From: Nisaea nitritireducens
GTDB lineage: Bacteria > Pseudomonadota > Alphaproteobacteria > Thalassobaculales > Thalassobaculaceae
Assembly: GCF_014904795.1 (NCBI RefSeq)
Contig: NZ_JACZFS010000036.1
Location: 1 to 64,000 of the forward strand
Direction: 5' to 3'
Length of the DNA stretch: 64,000 nucleotides
Part shown: positions 1 to 10,671 of the stretch, one piece after another
Position numbering within the stretch: position 1 is the stretch's first letter
Layout of the letters: the number at the start of each line of letters is the position of its first letter
Position numbers and translations under genes: made by a program
Notes under the pieces: model-generated
The model's input: only the letters and a program-made list of their open reading frames with translations
Database searches by the model: none
What the model was told of the DNA's origin: nothing

Positions 1-536
<536 letters not shown>

Positions 537-610
537 TCAGCTCCAAACCTCTATCCGGGATATCCGGATCCTCGTTAATTCCATTCGATCGAGAGTGTCT
601 TCAGTGCGGC

Positions 611-1495
611 CTAGACGGCCTCGGCACCGGAGATGATCTCGATAAGTTCCTTAGTAATGTTCGCCTGACGCGCACGGTTGTAGTTCAGCGTCAGCTTGTC
701 GATCATGTCGCCTGCGTTCCGCGTGGCATTATCCATCGCGGTCATCCGGGCTCCATGCTCACTTGCATTGCTTTCCAGCAGCGCGGTGAAAATCTGCGTC
801 GCGACGTTACGCGGCAGCAGCGCAGCCAGGATTGCTTCCTCGTCCGGCTCATACTCATAGAGAGCACCGCTCTCAGAAGCAGACGAATCCTCTTCCACCT
901 CCGGCACACTTGCCGGAATGATCTGCTGGTTCGTAACGATCTGGGTCATCGCCGACTGGAAGCGGTTGAACAGCAGGCTGCAGACGTCGAAATCTTCACC
1001 TTCGAACATCTTCAGAACCTGAGCCGCAAGCTCGTCGGCAGACGCAAAGGCCACGCCCTTGCGGGTCACGTCCTGAACGGAACCGACGATGATGTCGCCG
1101 AATTCGCGCTTCAGAGCATCCTTGCCACGACGGCCGACGCAAAACAGCTTCACCGTTTTGCCTTCGCCGCGAAGTGCCCGGACACGTTGCCGTGCAGCCC
1201 GGATGATCGTGCTGTTGAAACCACCGCACAAGCCCCGGTCGGCCGTGAAGACCACCAGCAGGTGGATATCGTCACGTCCGGTTCCCGACAGCAGCTTCGG
1301 ACCACCGGACTGCGTCGCGGCACCTGCCAGCGAAGCAATCATCCGGTTCATCCGCGCCGCATAGGGCCGGGAAGCCTCTGCCTGTTCCTGGGCACGGCGG
1401 AGTTTCGCCGCCGCGACCATTTTCATGGCAGAGGTGATCTTCCGCGTCGACTTGACGCTGTTGATCCTGATCTTCAGGTCTTTGAGGTTGGCCAT
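611..1495 (-). CDS. atpG: ATP synthase F1 subunit gamma
   Basis: Central rotor shaft of F1, coupling c-ring rotation to conformational change in the beta subunits. The 294-residue product has the family's N-terminal helix ([17 protein letters not shown], followed by [14 protein letters not shown]) and the C-terminal helix ([20 protein letters not shown]), the two that form the coiled-coil shaft, with the Rossmann-like domain between them ([14 protein letters not shown]). Length is normal for the family. It follows atpA by 32 bases and precedes atpD, so it is co-transcribed in the F1 operon. No anomaly seen. Confidence 0.98.
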   Translation of the reverse strand: MANLKDLKIRINSVKSTRKITSAMKMVAAAKLRRAQEQAEASRPYAARMNRMIASLAGAATQSGGPKLLSGTGRDDIHLLVVFTADRGLCGGFNSTIIRAARQRVRALRGEGKTVKLFCVGRRGKDALKREFGDIIVGSVQDVTRKGVAFASADELAAQVLKMFEGEDFDVCSLLFNRFQSAMTQIVTNQQIIPASVPEVEEDSSASESGALYEYEPDEEAILAALLPRNVATQIFTALLESNASEHGARMTAMDNATRNAGDMIDKLTLNYNRARQANITKELIEIISGAEAV

Positions 1496-1527
1496 CTTTG
1501 CTCCTCGACTCTGCTAGCTGCCAATCC

Positions 1528-3063
1528 TCAGGCGAAGGTCTTGACGAAGCCGCTGAGGAACGTCTTCAGCTTTTCTTCGATATCGGCAGTCAGCGCCTGC
1601 TCGGCCCGGATCGCGTCCAGGATGTCCTTGCCCTTGGCACGAACTTCAGAGAGATAGGCCTGCTCGAAGCGGGTCACATCGCCGAGCGGCAGCTCGTCGA
1701 GATAGCCACGCACACCGGCATAGATCACCGCAACCTGCTCTTCCACCGTCAGCGGAGAGTACTGCGGCTGCTTCAGCAGCTCGGTCAGACGGGCACCGCG
1801 GGCCAGCAGCTTCTGCGTGATCGGGTCGAGGTCCGACGCGAACTGTGCAAAGGCGGCCATTTCACGATACTGGGCAAGCTCCAGCTTGATGGAACCGGCA
1901 ACCTGTTTCATCGCCTTGATCTGAGCGGCAGAACCAACACGGCTGACCGACAGACCGACGTTCACGGCCGGGCGGATGCCCTGGTAGAAAAGTTCGGTCT
2001 CGAGGAAGATCTGACCGTCGGTGATGGAAATCACGTTGGTCGGAATGTAAGCGGAGACGTCACCGGCCTGGGTTTCGATGACCGGCAGCGCGGTCATGGA
2101 ACCGGCACCCTGATCGTCGTTCATTTTCGCCGCACGCTCGAGGAGACGGGAGTGCAGATAGAAAACGTCACCCGGGAATGCTTCACGCCCCGGAGGACGA
2201 CGAAGAAGCAGGGACATCTGACGATAGGCAACGGCCTGCTTGGACAGATCGTCATAAACGATGACGCTGTGCATACCGTTATCGCGGAAGAACTCACCCA
2301 TGGTGCAACCGGTATACGGTGCCAGGTACTGCATCGGCGCCGGCTCGGAAGCGGTGGCGGCCACGACGATGGAATATTCCATCGCGCCGTAGTCTTCCAG
2401 GGTCTTCACGATCTGCGCGACGGTGGAACGCTTCTGACCGACCGCAACGTAGATGCAGAACATCTTCTTGCTGTCGTCGTCACCAGCGGCATCGTTCACG
2501 GCCTTCTGGTTGATGAAGGCATCGATAGCGATGGCGGTCTTGCCGGTCTGGCGGTCACCGATGATCAGCTCACGCTGGCCACGGCCAACCGGGATCAGGC
2601 TGTCGATGGCCTTGAGGCCGGTCTGCATCGGCTCATGCACGGATTTACGCGGCATGATGCCCGGCGCTTTGACTTCAACGCGCTTGCGCTCGACATCCTC
2701 GAGCGGACCCTTGCCGTCGATCGGGTTGCCGAGACCGTCGACCACGCGGCCGAGCAGGCTCTTGCCGACCGGAACGTCCACGATGGAGCCGGTCCGCTTG
2801 ACGGTGTCGCCTTCCTTGATCGAACGGTCGTCACCGAAAATAACGATACCGACATTGTCGTCTTCAAGGTTCAGCGCCATGCCCCGGATACCGCCCGGGA
2901 ACTCGACCATTTCACCAGCCTGAACCTGGTCCAGGCCATAGACGCGGGCGATACCGTCACCGACGGAGAGAACCTGGCCGACCTCGGCCACTTCTGCTTC
3001 GGTACCGAAATTCGCGATCTGATCCTTCAGGATCGAGGAAATCTCAGCGGCGCGGATATCCAT
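1528..3063 (-). CDS. atpA: ATP synthase F1 subunit alpha
   Basis: Non-catalytic nucleotide-binding subunit of the F1 hexamer. The 511-residue protein begins [16 protein letters not shown], carries the P-loop GDRQTGKT near residue 170, and the alpha signature [17 protein letters not shown] near residue 365. Full length for the family. Its ATG shares one base with the TGA of atpH (TGATG, 3061-3065), so translation of the two is likely coupled. Identity certain from the near-invariant motifs. Confidence 0.98.
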   Translation of the reverse strand: MDIRAAEISSILKDQIANFGTEAEVAEVGQVLSVGDGIARVYGLDQVQAGEMVEFPGGIRGMALNLEDDNVGIVIFGDDRSIKEGDTVKRTGSIVDVPVGKSLLGRVVDGLGNPIDGKGPLEDVERKRVEVKAPGIMPRKSVHEPMQTGLKAIDSLIPVGRGQRELIIGDRQTGKTAIAIDAFINQKAVNDAAGDDDSKKMFCIYVAVGQKRSTVAQIVKTLEDYGAMEYSIVVAATASEPAPMQYLAPYTGCTMGEFFRDNGMHSVIVYDDLSKQAVAYRQMSLLLRRPPGREAFPGDVFYLHSRLLERAAKMNDDQGAGSMTALPVIETQAGDVSAYIPTNVISITDGQIFLETELFYQGIRPAVNVGLSVSRVGSAAQIKAMKQVAGSIKLELAQYREMAAFAQFASDLDPITQKLLARGARLTELLKQPQYSPLTVEEQVAVIYAGVRGYLDELPLGDVTRFEQAYLSEVRAKGKDILDAIRAEQALTADIEEKLKTFLSGFVKTFA

Positions 3064-3629
3064 CAGCCAACACCTTTCATGGCAAGCTGCAGACGCTGCA
3101 GCTTGGAACGGATTGAATTATCGATCATGCGCGAACCGACGCGCACGATAAGCCCGCCGATCAAAGCCGGATCGACGGAGAGGTTAACGGAGACCTTCTG
3201 ACCGACAGCCTTTTTCAGGGCATCGGAGATATCGGTAAGCTGAGCGTCGCTCAACTCGATAGCAGAGGTCACATCGGCCGTCACTTCACCGCGCCGGGCG
3301 GCAAGCTGGGCCAGAAAAGCTGTGATCATTGCGTTCACCGCGAAAAGACGCCGGTTTGACGCGACCGTGCCGAGGAACTTCTGGGTCAGCGCATGCGCTC
3401 CCATCTTTTCCAGCACCGCTGCCATACCGCGCGTCTGCTCGTCCCGTGAAAGGACCGGGGAACGCACCAAGCGAGAGAGGTCCGGGCTTTCGATCAGAGC
3501 CTGCCGCAGGGATTTCAGATCCCCCGCAACGGCATCCAAAGCCTTTTCCCCTTCCGCCAGCTCATAGAGGGCGGAAGCATATCTTCCGGCCAAGCCTGTC
3601 GTTTCGGAAGCCACCAGGGAACGCCTCAT
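3063..3629 (-). CDS. atpH: ATP synthase F1 subunit delta
   Basis: Peripheral-stalk subunit joining the F1 crown to the b subunits. It shows the family pattern [14 protein letters not shown] at the N-terminus and, near the C-terminus, [20 protein letters not shown], the most conserved delta segment. The ATG at 3629 gives 188 residues. A GTG at 3614 (giving Val-Ala-Ser-Glu-Thr, 183 residues) has a better-placed GAGG about 8 bases upstream and matches the usual start of alphaproteobacterial AtpH, so the true start may be five codons in. First gene of the F1 operon; the upstream gap (3630-3825) should hold the promoter. Confidence 0.95.
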   Translation of the reverse strand: MRRSLVASETTGLAGRYASALYELAEGEKALDAVAGDLKSLRQALIESPDLSRLVRSPVLSRDEQTRGMAAVLEKMGAHALTQKFLGTVASNRRLFAVNAMITAFLAQLAARRGEVTADVTSAIELSDAQLTDISDALKKAVGQKVSVNLSVDPALIGGLIVRVGSRMIDNSIRSKLQRLQLAMKGVG

Positions 3630-3825
3630 TCCAGAGATTATCGCCGTTTAGCGGGCACCGTTTCGGAAGCGCACCGTTTATCGGCGAATATTGACCAATA
3701 AAAACCCTCGTTGACGGCAGTTTCCGCCAAGCGCGGCGGTTCTCTAGCATAGAGGTTCAGACCGTGCAAGCGGCGGGTTGCCGCTTCTCGCAGGGTGGGT
3801 GACGCTGTCGGGAAAAAGCGGGCAC

Positions 3826-6051
3826 CTAAAGGAAACTATAGGGATCGATATCAACTGCCACACGGACCGACGATGGAATCTCGACTCGCCCCAGCCAGAC
3901 ACGCAGAACCGCCTGGATATTAACATCCCGCCTGGTCTTGATCAGCAGGCGGCGGCGGTGCCGTCCGCGCAACAGGGCCAGTGGCGCGGGTGCTGGCCCA
4001 AGAACGGAGACTCCGTCGAAATCCGGCGCCGCGCGACCGATCCGGCTGGCCACCATGTCAGCCTGATTGGCATCCGACGCACTGACAATGATCGCCGCCA
4101 GACGTCCGAAGGGCGGCATGCCCTGTTGTTCGCGGGCCGCGGCCTCTTCTGCAAGGAAGCCGTCACGATCCCATGCCGCAATTGCTTTCAGGACAGGATT
4201 CTCAGGTTGATGGGTTTGCAGCAGCACCCGGCCCGGACGTTCCGCCCGGCCGGCCCGGCCCGCCACCTGGTGCAACAACTGATATGTCCGCTCCGCCGCC
4301 CGCAAGTCGCCACCGGCGAGACCAAGATCCGCATCGACCACGCCGACCACAGTCAGTTTCGGAAAATGATACCCCTTCGCCACGATCTGCGTGCCGAGCA
4401 GAATATCCACTTCGCCCGCACGTACGCTGCGGACGAACTCGGCCGCAGCCGCAGGTCCCTGCAAGGTATCGCTGGAGACAATCTGGAACCGGGCGTCGGG
4501 AAAAACCGCCGCGACTTCCTCGGCCATCCGCTCCACCCCGGGGCCGCTGGCAACGAAACTGTCTTCGGCCGCGCATTCGGGGCAGGTTTTCGGCAATCGC
4601 TCGCTGTGTCCGCAATGGTGGCACTGCAAGCGGCCCAGCAGACGATGCTCGACCAGCCAGGCGGAGCAGCTCGGGCATTCCAGCCGGTGTCCGCAGGCCC
4701 GGCAGAGCGTGAGCGGCGCATAGCCCCGGCGGTTGAGGAAGACCAGCGACTGTTCGCCAGCAGCCAGGGCGCCCGTGATCGCCTCGATAAGCGGCCGGGA
4801 CATCCAGCGGCCCCGTTGCGGCTGCTCCCGGCGCAAGTCTATCAGCTCCACCGACGGCAGGGTCGCAGCGCCATGCCGGGCGGTCAGGCGCAGATGCTGG
4901 TAACGCTCGTTCTCGACATTGCGCATGGTCTCCAGGGCCGGGGTCGCGGATACCAGAACGACGGGACAGGGGGTCAGGCTGGCGCGGACCACGGCCATGT
5001 CCCGGCCGTGATAGATCACCCCTTCCTCTTGTTTGTAGGCGGATTCATGCTCCTCATCGACCACGATCAGGCCGAGATCCGGAAACGGCAGATAGAGAGC
5101 CGACCGGGCGCCGACCAGCACGCGGACCTTGCCTTCGGCGATCTGGCGCCAGGTATGACGGCGACGGCGCGGCTTCAGCTCGGAATGCCATTCCGCCGGG
5201 CGCACACCGAAGCGCGCCTCGAACCGGTTCAGCCATTCTGCCGAGAGAGCGATTTCCGGCAACAGCACCAGCACCTGCTTGCCCATGCGCAGCGCGGTCG
5301 CGACCGCCTCGAAATAAACCTCGGTCTTGCCCGCCCCGGTCTCGCCGTCGAGCAGAACGGGTGCAAAACTCTCGGCACTGACCGCCTCGCACAGCGCGTC
5401 GGCCGCCTCCTTCTGCTCCTCGGAGAGTGGCGTTGTCCGCGGCAGGTCCGGGTCGGGCTCAGGAAATGGTGTGTCTGCCGGCAGGGCGACACTCGCCAGC
5501 CCCCCGGCCTCGGCCAGCCCCTTGACAACAGATGTGCCGACGCCGGCCTCATCCGCGATCTCCCGCGCCGTGCGCGGAGGGCCGTCCGACAGCAGCTCCA
5601 CCACCCGGCGACGGGCCGGTGTCAGCCGCAGCCCGAGCGCTTCCACCGCCTCTACTCCGCCAGAGAGCCCGGCATAGGCAGTGACCGGTTTTGCCGGCTC
5701 AAACGCATCGGGTACGCTGATGGCCATGCGCAGTACGGCGCCCTGGGCGGTCAGCGTATAGGACGCGGTCCAGTCCACCAGCTTCAGAACCGCTTCCGGC
5801 AGCGGCGACACCGGCAAGGCGCGAATCACCGGCTTCAGGCGGCTTCGCACCACCTGACCGCTCTCCGGATCTTCCGCCACATCAAGGGCCCACACGACAC
5901 CCGTGGTGCGCCGGTTGCCGAGCGGCACCTCCACAATACTGCCGCATTCAAGCGCCATCTCGGCATCCGCCAGATAGTCGTAGGGGCCTGCCAACGGCAG
6001 CGGAATCAACACCTGGATACGGCGGGACTCATCTGGGAAAAGATCGGACAT
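3826..6051 (-). CDS. priA: Primosomal protein N' (replication restart helicase PriA)
   Basis: 3'-5' DNA helicase that reloads the replisome at collapsed forks. From the ATG at 6051 (MSDLFPDESRRIQVL) the product is about 741 residues. Visible in order: an N-terminal DNA-binding domain (PYDYLADAEM), Walker A DGETGAGKTE, DEAH-type box VVDEEHE, and two zinc-binding clusters of paired cysteines (CRACGHRLECPSC and CHHCG...CPEC), then helicase motifs V-VI (LGTQIVAKGYHFP and HQVAGRAGR). An in-frame ATG 12 codons upstream is less likely because the conserved N-terminus starts at MSDLF. Divergent from the transaldolase gene. Confidence 0.96.
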   Translation of the reverse strand: MSDLFPDESRRIQVLIPLPLAGPYDYLADAEMALECGSIVEVPLGNRRTTGVVWALDVAEDPESGQVVRSRLKPVIRALPVSPLPEAVLKLVDWTASYTLTAQGAVLRMAISVPDAFEPAKPVTAYAGLSGGVEAVEALGLRLTPARRRVVELLSDGPPRTAREIADEAGVGTSVVKGLAEAGGLASVALPADTPFPEPDPDLPRTTPLSEEQKEAADALCEAVSAESFAPVLLDGETGAGKTEVYFEAVATALRMGKQVLVLLPEIALSAEWLNRFEARFGVRPAEWHSELKPRRRRHTWRQIAEGKVRVLVGARSALYLPFPDLGLIVVDEEHESAYKQEEGVIYHGRDMAVVRASLTPCPVVLVSATPALETMRNVENERYQHLRLTARHGAATLPSVELIDLRREQPQRGRWMSRPLIEAITGALAAGEQSLVFLNRRGYAPLTLCRACGHRLECPSCSAWLVEHRLLGRLQCHHCGHSERLPKTCPECAAEDSFVASGPGVERMAEEVAAVFPDARFQIVSSDTLQGPAAAAEFVRSVRAGEVDILLGTQIVAKGYHFPKLTVVGVVDADLGLAGGDLRAAERTYQLLHQVAGRAGRAERPGRVLLQTHQPENPVLKAIAAWDRDGFLAEEAAAREQQGMPPFGRLAAIIVSASDANQADMVASRIGRAAPDFDGVSVLGPAPAPLALLRGRHRRRLLIKTRRDVNIQAVLRVWLGRVEIPSSVRVAVDIDPYSFL

Positions 6052-6281
6052 GAGGCGGAGTGTGGCGAGGTGTTCGATACTCCGCAACGGTCTCGGTCAG
6101 GCAGCGGCGGGACGTCGATCTCACGGGGACGTGCCGGCCCCCCTGTTTCCTGCAGTTCCGTGAAAAGCGCCTGACGTCATCCCCGCGTCACTGGCACCGG
6201 GCCATTGTATGCGCTAGACTCGCTTCGTCGATTCAGCCATACGGGGCGCGGATTCACCACCTGCCGAGGATACAGGACGAC
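6052..6281. other. Divergent intergenic region between priA and transaldolase
   Basis: 230 bases separate the two divergent starts, so promoters for both should lie here. It contains a lone half of the extragenic repeat core (GACGTCATCCCCGCG, near 6173) that recurs at 10672 and 48819. The reading frame of the transaldolase stays open upstream, but that stretch looks non-coding and lacks family similarity. I could not fix a promoter with confidence. Confidence 0.4.
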
Positions 6282-6935
6282 ATGAAGTTTTTCATCGACA
6301 CTGCGGATGTCGCGGAGATCAAGGATCTGGCCGTCACCGGTCTCGTGGACGGGGTGACGACCAACCCGTCGCTCATCGCCAAGTCCGGCCGACCGATCCT
6401 CGAAGTGATCAAGGAAATCTGCGACGTCGTCGACGGACCGGTCAGCGCGGAAGTCACCGCGACCGACCACGAGACGATGATGAAAGAGGCCGCACTGCTT
6501 CTGAAGCTGGCCGACAACATCGCCATCAAGGTGCCGTTGACAGTCGACGGGCTGAAAACCTGCAAGGCGCTGAGCGACGATGGCATTCAGGTCAATGTGA
6601 CGCTCTGCTTCTCCGCCGGGCAGGCCCTGCTGGCCGCCAAGGCCGGTGCCGCCTTCATCTCGCCCTTCGTTGGCCGGCTCGACGATATCGGCATCAGCGG
6701 CATGGACCTGATCGCGGATATCGCGGACATCTATGCGAATTTCGATTTCGATACCGAGATCCTGGTCGCCTCCGTGCGCGGCCCGCAGCATGTCATCGAC
6801 GCCGCCAAGCTCGGCGCCGATGTCGCCACCCTGCCGCCGGCCGTGCTGCGCAGCCTGTATAACCACCCGCTCACCGACAAGGGCCTCGACGCCTTCCTGA
6901 AGGACTGGGCGAAGACCGGTCAGAGCATCCTTTAG
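6282..6935 (+). CDS. Transaldolase, short TalC/fructose-6-phosphate aldolase type
   Basis: Class I Schiff-base aldolase of the pentose phosphate pathway, transferring a dihydroxyacetone unit between sugar phosphates, or acting as fructose-6-phosphate aldolase. The 217-residue length and the start [13 protein letters not shown] are those of the small TalC/MipB subfamily. Characteristic segments are [13 protein letters not shown] and NIAIKVPLT, the latter containing the catalytic lysine; a later stretch reads [11 protein letters not shown]. Sequence alone does not separate transaldolase from F6P aldolase specificity. It is followed after 16 bases by the DUF484 gene, so the two may be co-transcribed. 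Confidence 0.93.
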   Translation: MKFFIDTADVAEIKDLAVTGLVDGVTTNPSLIAKSGRPILEVIKEICDVVDGPVSAEVTATDHETMMKEAALLLKLADNIAIKVPLTVDGLKTCKALSDDGIQVNVTLCFSAGQALLAAKAGAAFISPFVGRLDDIGISGMDLIADIADIYANFDFDTEILVASVRGPQHVIDAAKLGADVATLPPAVLRSLYNHPLTDKGLDAFLKDWAKTGQSIL

Positions 6936-6951
6936 GGACGGGCGGCAAGCG

Positions 6952-7701
6952 ATGACAGGCAAGGGCTCCGCGGCGGAACCAGGCAAGAAGAGCGTCAAGC
7001 AGGCGGCAAATCAGCCTGCCGCGACGATGACTGCCGGACAGGTCGCGGATTACCTTTCCTCCCATCCGAATTTTCTGGTCGAGCACCCGGAACTGATCGA
7101 CATCCTGACCCCGCCAAGCCGAACCAGTGGCGGGGCGGTTGTCGACATGCAGCATTTCATGCTGGAGCGGTTACGCGCGGAGAATCAGCGGCTCAAGGAT
7201 TCCCATGCCGGGCTGATCGCCACCGCGCGCGGCAACCAGTCTACCCAGAACCGCATCCATGCGGCGATTTTGCGTATCGTAGCTGCGAACTCCTTCGACA
7301 ACCTGATCCAGACCGTGACCATCGATCTGCCGGTCATGCTCGGCATCGATGTGGTCACACTTTGCATCGAGGCAGGCGACGTGCCGATCCCGAAGGCCTA
7401 CGCCTCCGGCGTGCGCTCGATCCCGGCCGGGACCATCGACCGCAAGATCGGCGTCGGCAAGGATGTGATGTTGGCCGCCAATGTCGACGGCGACGAGGAG
7501 ATTTTCGGCTCGGCCGCCGGACTGGTTTCCTCCATGGCGCTAACCCGCATCCAGGTCAGCCCGCACTCGCCTATGGGCCTGATGGCTTTCGGAACACGGG
7601 ACAGCGAGGCCTATCATCACGGGCAGGCGACCGAGCTTTTGAGCTTTCTTGCCCGCACCACGGAGCTGACCATCCGGCAATGGCTGAACCTTCCGGGCTG
7701 A
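6952..7701 (+). CDS. DUF484 family protein
   Basis: A 249-residue soluble protein of the DUF484 family, a GAF-like family usually encoded next to xerC. The family's N-terminal signature is visible: VADYLSSHPNFLVEHPEL, followed by a helix (FMLERLRAENQRLKDSH) likely to form a coiled coil. The C-terminal part (LALTRIQ, PMGLMAFGTRD, TELLSFLARTTE) fits the GAF-like fold. Its last codons overlap the xerC start by 22 bases, implying translational coupling. The biochemical role is not established; association with XerC suggests a role around recombination or cell division (inference). Confidence 0.88.
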   Translation: MTGKGSAAEPGKKSVKQAANQPAATMTAGQVADYLSSHPNFLVEHPELIDILTPPSRTSGGAVVDMQHFMLERLRAENQRLKDSHAGLIATARGNQSTQNRIHAAILRIVAANSFDNLIQTVTIDLPVMLGIDVVTLCIEAGDVPIPKAYASGVRSIPAGTIDRKIGVGKDVMLAANVDGDEEIFGSAAGLVSSMALTRIQVSPHSPMGLMAFGTRDSEAYHHGQATELLSFLARTTELTIRQWLNLPG

Positions 7702-8627
7702 CAAGTACCGAGACCATCACGAACCTGACTGGCGCCGTACAGGCCTGGAGACAATGGCTGGCGAGTGAAAAGCGTGCCTCGGGTCACACGCTGTCCGCCT
7801 ATGAGCGGGATCTGGAACAGTTTCTCGATTTTCTGCAGGACCATCTGGGCGCCGCTCCCGGCATCTCCGACCTTGCCGCCTTGAAGCCTGCGGACTTCCG
7901 GGGATATCTCGCGCGCCGGGCCTCGAAAGGCTACGCGAAAACCTCGACGGCACGGGCCCTGTCCGTCGTCCGCGGGTTCTTCCGTTTTCTCGAACGAAGG
8001 GGCGTGATTGCAAACGCTGCCGTTTTCGCCATCCGGGGGCCGCGGATTCCCGTCTCGGTACCGAAAGCGCTGACCGTCACCGAAGCGGCGGAAACGCTCG
8101 ATGCCATCGGCGATCTAGCGTCGGAGCCGTGGATCGCGGCCCGTGACGTCGCCCTCGTCTCCCTGCTCTACGGAGGCGGATTACGGATCGGCGAGGCACT
8201 GGCGCTCAATCGCGGCGAATTGCCGATTGGCGATACGCTCTCCATCACTGGCAAGGGCAACAAGCAGCGCATCGTGCCGATACTGCCCGCCGTCCGCGCC
8301 GCCATCGACGATTACGTCGCCCGCTGTCCCTATCACGGCGGGCCGGACGATCCGCTGTTTCTCGGTGCCCGGGGCAAGCGGCTGCAAGCCGGTGTCGCAC
8401 AGCGCGCCATGCGGCTGGCACGGGGCTGGCTGGACCTGCCGGAAACCGCGACGCCCCATGCCTTGAGGCATTCCTTTGCCACACATCTGCTGGCCGGCGG
8501 CGGCGATCTGCGGGCTATTCAGGAACTGCTCGGCCATGCCTCGCTTTCCACGACGCAACGCTATACCAGCGTGGATGCGGAACGGCTGATGGACGTACAC
8601 CGTCGCGCCCATCCGAGGGACAATTAG
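7680..8627 (+). CDS. xerC: Tyrosine recombinase XerC
   Basis: Site-specific recombinase that with XerD resolves chromosome dimers at dif. The 315-residue product has the SAM-like N-terminal core-binding domain (SGHTLSAYERDLEQFLDFL) and the catalytic domain with the complete tetrad: Arg in GGGLRIGEAL, Lys in GKGNKQR, HxxR in HALRHSFATHLL, His in LGHASLSTTQ and Tyr in TQRYTSV. The ATG at 7680 lies inside the end of the DUF484 gene. Chromosomal context and full length point to the housekeeping recombinase rather than an integrase. XerD is not in the window. Confidence 0.95.
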   Translation: MAEPSGLTSTETITNLTGAVQAWRQWLASEKRASGHTLSAYERDLEQFLDFLQDHLGAAPGISDLAALKPADFRGYLARRASKGYAKTSTARALSVVRGFFRFLERRGVIANAAVFAIRGPRIPVSVPKALTVTEAAETLDAIGDLASEPWIAARDVALVSLLYGGGLRIGEALALNRGELPIGDTLSITGKGNKQRIVPILPAVRAAIDDYVARCPYHGGPDDPLFLGARGKRLQAGVAQRAMRLARGWLDLPETATPHALRHSFATHLLAGGGDLRAIQELLGHASLSTTQRYTSVDAERLMDVHRRAHPRDN

Positions 8628-8634
8628 GGCGTCG

Positions 8635-9138
8635 CTAGTTCCGGAAAAACACCAGCTTGCGATCTTCTTCCCAGTCCGGCACCCAGAAATAATAGTGCAG
8701 GTCGCACATCCCGTCCTCAAGGATGATCGCGACCGGACAAGCGCCGTCGATACCGGTCATCTCCCGCACTTCCTGCTCGGTGAATTGCTCCAGCGAGATC
8801 TTCGGCGGCGGGTTACCATCGCCGCACAGCCCCATCTGGTCTCCACTGTCGAAGAAAGGCAGCACGGCCTCCGAGATCAACTCGCCCTTCTCATGCGTCA
8901 CCACAACCATCAGAAACGAGGTGCCGTCCGGATTATCGTGGCTTACATAGCCGGCGACCTTGTCCTGAAACCCGTCGCAGGTCACATCGCCAGTCTCGAC
9001 CTGCCAGTCGTGATGAAAGACGTACTGGCCGCCCTGGAACCGCATCTCGGCGTTGAGCTCCCCCTCCGTCACATCCTGAGCCCGGGCAACGCCGGACCAC
9101 AGAAGCGCACAGCCAAGGGCTATCAAGACAACCCGCAT
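8635..9138 (-). CDS. Secreted protein of unknown function
   Basis: Not recognised. The product (167 residues from the ATG at 9138, or 173 from an ATG at 9156) has a clear signal peptide, MRVVLIALGCALLWSGVARA followed by QD, so it should be exported to the periplasm. The mature part is acidic and contains Cys at DVTCDGFQDK, GLCGDGN, DGACPVAI and DGMCDLHY, possibly forming two disulfides. The segment FLMVVVTHEKGELISE suggests a beta-rich fold. It is convergent with xerC (8 bases between the stops) and stands alone. Confidence 0.7.
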   Translation of the reverse strand: MRVVLIALGCALLWSGVARAQDVTEGELNAEMRFQGGQYVFHHDWQVETGDVTCDGFQDKVAGYVSHDNPDGTSFLMVVVTHEKGELISEAVLPFFDSGDQMGLCGDGNPPPKISLEQFTEQEVREMTGIDGACPVAIILEDGMCDLHYYFWVPDWEEDRKLVFFRN

Positions 9139-9294
9139 CTCCCGAATACTCCTCATTCATTTCGCCAAAATGTTCGGCCGAGTGAGCTTGCGCGGCCCCG
9201 CCGGCTCGGCCATGCTCTTCATCAAGTCACCCGGCGGCCGCATCATCCATACAGCACGCCACTCTGATCATACCGCCGGAACAGGGAACTGCCG

Positions 9295-10653
9295 ATGCCC
9301 GAGATTGCGCATAAAGGCTACGCGCCGACCATCTGGGAAAGCCTGGCCGATGCGCCACACCCCTCCATCAGTTTCCAGAGCTCCTTCTGGCATTCCGTCG
9401 CTCCCGCCGGTCCGGTCTGCACCCGCCTTGAAGGTGAGGCGCGGACGGAGATAGCGCTTGTCGGCGGCGGCTTTCTCGGTCTCTCGACCGCGCTACATCT
9501 GGCCGAGGCCGGGCACAAGGTGACCCTGCTGGAAGCGGACGAGGCCGGGTTCGGGGCCTCCGGGCGCAATACCGGATTCGTCGTTCCCAATCTCCTCACC
9601 GGTCTCGACCCACGCTATGCAAAAGAGAAATTCGGGCCGGAGAAAGGCGACCTGCTGGTTCGTATGCTCGGCGAGGGTGGCGATCTGGTGTTCGACCTGA
9701 TCAAGCGGCACGGGATCGACTGCTGGGGCAAGCAGACCGGCTGGATGCAGCCGATCCACACCGCGAAGAAACTGGACTGGCTGGAAGACCGGGTGAAGCA
9801 GTGGCAGGGGCTTGGCCGGCCGGTGAAGCTGCTCTCCCGGGACGAGGCGGTGGCCGAGACCGGCTCGGAGTCCTATCACGGCGCCTTCCTCGACCCGACC
9901 GGCGGTCATATCAACCCGCTCGCCTTCGTGCGCGGGCTGGCCCATGCCGCGGTGAAGGCAGGGGTCACGCTGCATATCGACAGCCGGGCCAATGAGATCG
10001 GAAAAAAGGGCAGCGAATGGCACCTGAAGACCGATCACGGCACACTGATCGCCGACCGGGTGCTGCTGACCACCAACAGCACCGGCGGCGGCCTCGCGCC
10101 GAAGGCCGAAGGCACCCAGTTCCCGATCACGCTGTTCCAGGTGGCGACTCAGCAGCTCGATCCCGAACTTCGGAAAAGCGTGCTGCCGAACGACCGCTGC
10201 TCCGCCGACACCCGCAAGGACCTGATCGCCTATCGCTGGACGAACGACAACCGGATCGTCACCGGCGGCCTGCTGGCAAACCCGCTCGGTTCGCTGGAAC
10301 GGGGCCGCACGCATCACCTTGGCCGGCTGCAGGAGCTGCTGCCGCAATTGCCGACGCTGGAAGCTGAGTTCGCCTGGCAGGGCCGCCTTGCAGCCGCGCG
10401 GGATTACATGCCCCGGCTGATGCAGCTCGGCGACGGCGCGTTCTCCGCCATCGCCTGCAACGGACGCGGTATCGCCATGACCACCGCCCTCGGCCGCAAA
10501 CTGGCCTACTGGCTTTCGGGTGGGGCGAACGAAGATCTGCCGCTACCGATCACCGCCCCGGACCCTGTGCTGCTGCCAAAGCTCGCCCCGCTGGCCTTCT
10601 CTTTGTGGCTGCCACTGAGCCGGCATCAGGATGCGAAGGATATGAGAGGGTAA
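9295..10653 (+). CDS. FAD-dependent oxidoreductase (DAO family, PuuB/OrdL-like)
   Basis: A 452-residue flavoenzyme of the D-amino-acid-oxidase superfamily. The dinucleotide-binding motif ALVGGGFLGLSTALHLAE near residue 55 is followed by the acidic end of beta-2 (VTLLEADEAG) and the GASGRNTGFV segment typical of this family; SAIACNGRGIAMTTALG near residue 385 is the C-terminal FAD-contacting loop. The N-terminal extension (ESLADAPHPSISF) resembles gamma-glutamylputrescine oxidases, which oxidise an amine with O2 as acceptor. The real substrate is unknown. Start supported by AGGGA 8 bases upstream. The gene appears monocistronic and ends before a repeat and a terminator. Confidence 0.88.
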   Translation: MPEIAHKGYAPTIWESLADAPHPSISFQSSFWHSVAPAGPVCTRLEGEARTEIALVGGGFLGLSTALHLAEAGHKVTLLEADEAGFGASGRNTGFVVPNLLTGLDPRYAKEKFGPEKGDLLVRMLGEGGDLVFDLIKRHGIDCWGKQTGWMQPIHTAKKLDWLEDRVKQWQGLGRPVKLLSRDEAVAETGSESYHGAFLDPTGGHINPLAFVRGLAHAAVKAGVTLHIDSRANEIGKKGSEWHLKTDHGTLIADRVLLTTNSTGGGLAPKAEGTQFPITLFQVATQQLDPELRKSVLPNDRCSADTRKDLIAYRWTNDNRIVTGGLLANPLGSLERGRTHHLGRLQELLPQLPTLEAEFAWQGRLAAARDYMPRLMQLGDGAFSAIACNGRGIAMTTALGRKLAYWLSGGANEDLPLPITAPDPVLLPKLAPLAFSLWLPLSRHQDAKDMRG

Positions 10654-10671
10654 TCACTCTCTCTCTCTCAT

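Noticed and set aside
3778-6174. Long open frame on the plus strand opposite priA (about 800 codons)
   Set aside because: Composition is Arg/Gln/His-rich with no domain, and the minus strand encodes an intact PriA over the same bases.
6060-6281. In-frame extension upstream of the transaldolase start
   Set aside because: The family starts at MKFFIDTA; the extension is Arg-rich, without similarity, and lies in the promoter region.
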